The notes under the pieces are model-generated. The model had not been told where the DNA came from and ran no database searches. It was given only the letters and a program-made list of their open reading frames with translations. This document shows positions 63,795 through 64,000 of a stretch of 64,000 nt of DNA, one piece after another (position 1 is the first letter of the stretch; the number at the start of each line of letters is the position of its first letter). The stretch is from Methanothrix thermoacetophila PT (GTDB taxonomy: Archaea > Halobacteriota > Methanosarcinia > Methanotrichales > Methanotrichaceae). Made by a program: the position numbers and the translations under genes. The stretch lies in assembly GCF_000014945.1 (NCBI RefSeq), contig NC_008553.1, positions 310,001-374,000 of the forward strand, written 5' to 3'.

Positions 63795-63827
63795 TTGATA
63801 TTCGCGGATGGGTGATGAATATATCGA

Positions 63828-64000
63828 TCAGGAGCAGAGGGTGAGATGCACCTGATGGGAGAAATCGGGGACGCTTTTCGAGGTATCGGAAGAGATAACT
63901 CCAATGAGCGCGCATCCGTTGATCGTCAGGTGCTCCGGTATGCAGCCCGGATCCTTCGAGCACCATGGAGGCGTTATGAACCTGATCCCCATCGCCTTCG
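63828..64000 (-). CDS. Partial gene of unknown function, C-terminus only
   Basis: The last 56 codons of a frame running off the window edge. It reads MGIRFITPPWCSKDPGC, LTINGCALIGVISSDTSKSV and ends LTLCS. The cysteines and ordered hydrophobic pattern look like a real protein, and it lies 33 bp upstream of the HAD gene on the same strand. I do not recognise the family. Confidence 0.45.
   Translation of the reverse strand, partial: KAMGIRFITPPWCSKDPGCIPEHLTINGCALIGVISSDTSKSVPDFSHQVHLTLCS

Noticed and set aside
63763-63966. 67-codon minus-strand frame at the window edge
   Set aside because: Overlaps the HAD start; another frame on the same strand looks more protein-like and ends at 63828.

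Overview
The window comes from a methanogenic archaeon and most resembles Methanothrix (Methanosaeta) thermophila; the species is inferred from gene content and style, not from a search. Evidence: archaeal information genes (L7Ae, S28e, L24e, aRF1, SRP54, SUI1, archaeal TrpRS), O-phosphoseryl-tRNA synthetase, MptA and MfnB (methanopterin and methanofuran biosynthesis), an F420H2-oxidase-type FprA flavoprotein, an archaeal RNase P RNA, and TATA-only leaderless promoters.

Layout. 1-205: start of a sodium/solute symporter with a tiny accessory protein. 681-4619 (-): five overlapping genes (metallo-hydrolase, argD, hisC, adenylate-kinase-like, CDP-alcohol phosphatidyltransferase). 4665-6945 (+): thiC and nurA. 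7030-11534 (-): TraB, site-2 protease/CBS, Ogg, FprA. 11801-20912: secreted NosD-like protein, MFS exporter, M20 deacylase, MobB, two metal-ion transporters. 21132-24478: secreted protein, the rpl7ae-rps28e-rpl24e-ndk operon, DUF99, RNase P RNA. 24685-26835: a LeuA/homocitrate-synthase-like gene split by an insertion sequence. 27605-31000: DNRLRE-like secreted protein, phosphoesterases, CBS protein, tRNA-Ser. 31758-33791: a substrate-binding protein gene split by a second insertion sequence. 33800-35225: a TnpB relic field. 35269-44690: HisA-like/MfnB pair, radical SAM + prenyl synthase, TspO, MptA cluster, ArsP-like permease. 44917-51504 (+): a long run with aRF1, UPF0201, sugar-phosphate isomerase, translin, SepRS, RpiA, MtnA. 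51505-64000: repeats, SUI1, a second symporter, TrpRS, SRP54, a repeat-containing coiled-coil surface protein, AI-2E-type permease, tRNA methylthiotransferase, a winged-helix-like protein and a HAD phosphatase.

The most unusual content is mobile. Two insertion sequences interrupt metabolic/transport genes with intact target duplications, so the original reading frames can be reconstructed exactly. At least five families of short inverted-repeat elements (about 90-116 bp) are scattered through the intergenic DNA. One family shares its ends and 8-bp target duplication with the 988-bp insertion sequence. Another carries its own 8-bp duplication where it landed in a tnpB relic, and excising it on paper restores the tnpB frame. 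Two copies of that relic, each with the element at the same site, lie inverted about 19 kb apart.

RNA-level points: RNase P RNA whose P1 helix lies inside the convergent DUF99 coding sequence; a possible L7Ae-binding box C/D-like motif directly before the L7Ae ribosome binding site; probable non-AUG starts (CTG for ndk, uncertain for rpiA); and an ArsR-type ATCAA-N6-TTGAT palindrome in the promoter before a small cysteine-rich protein. No CRISPR array, rRNA or complete prophage was seen.
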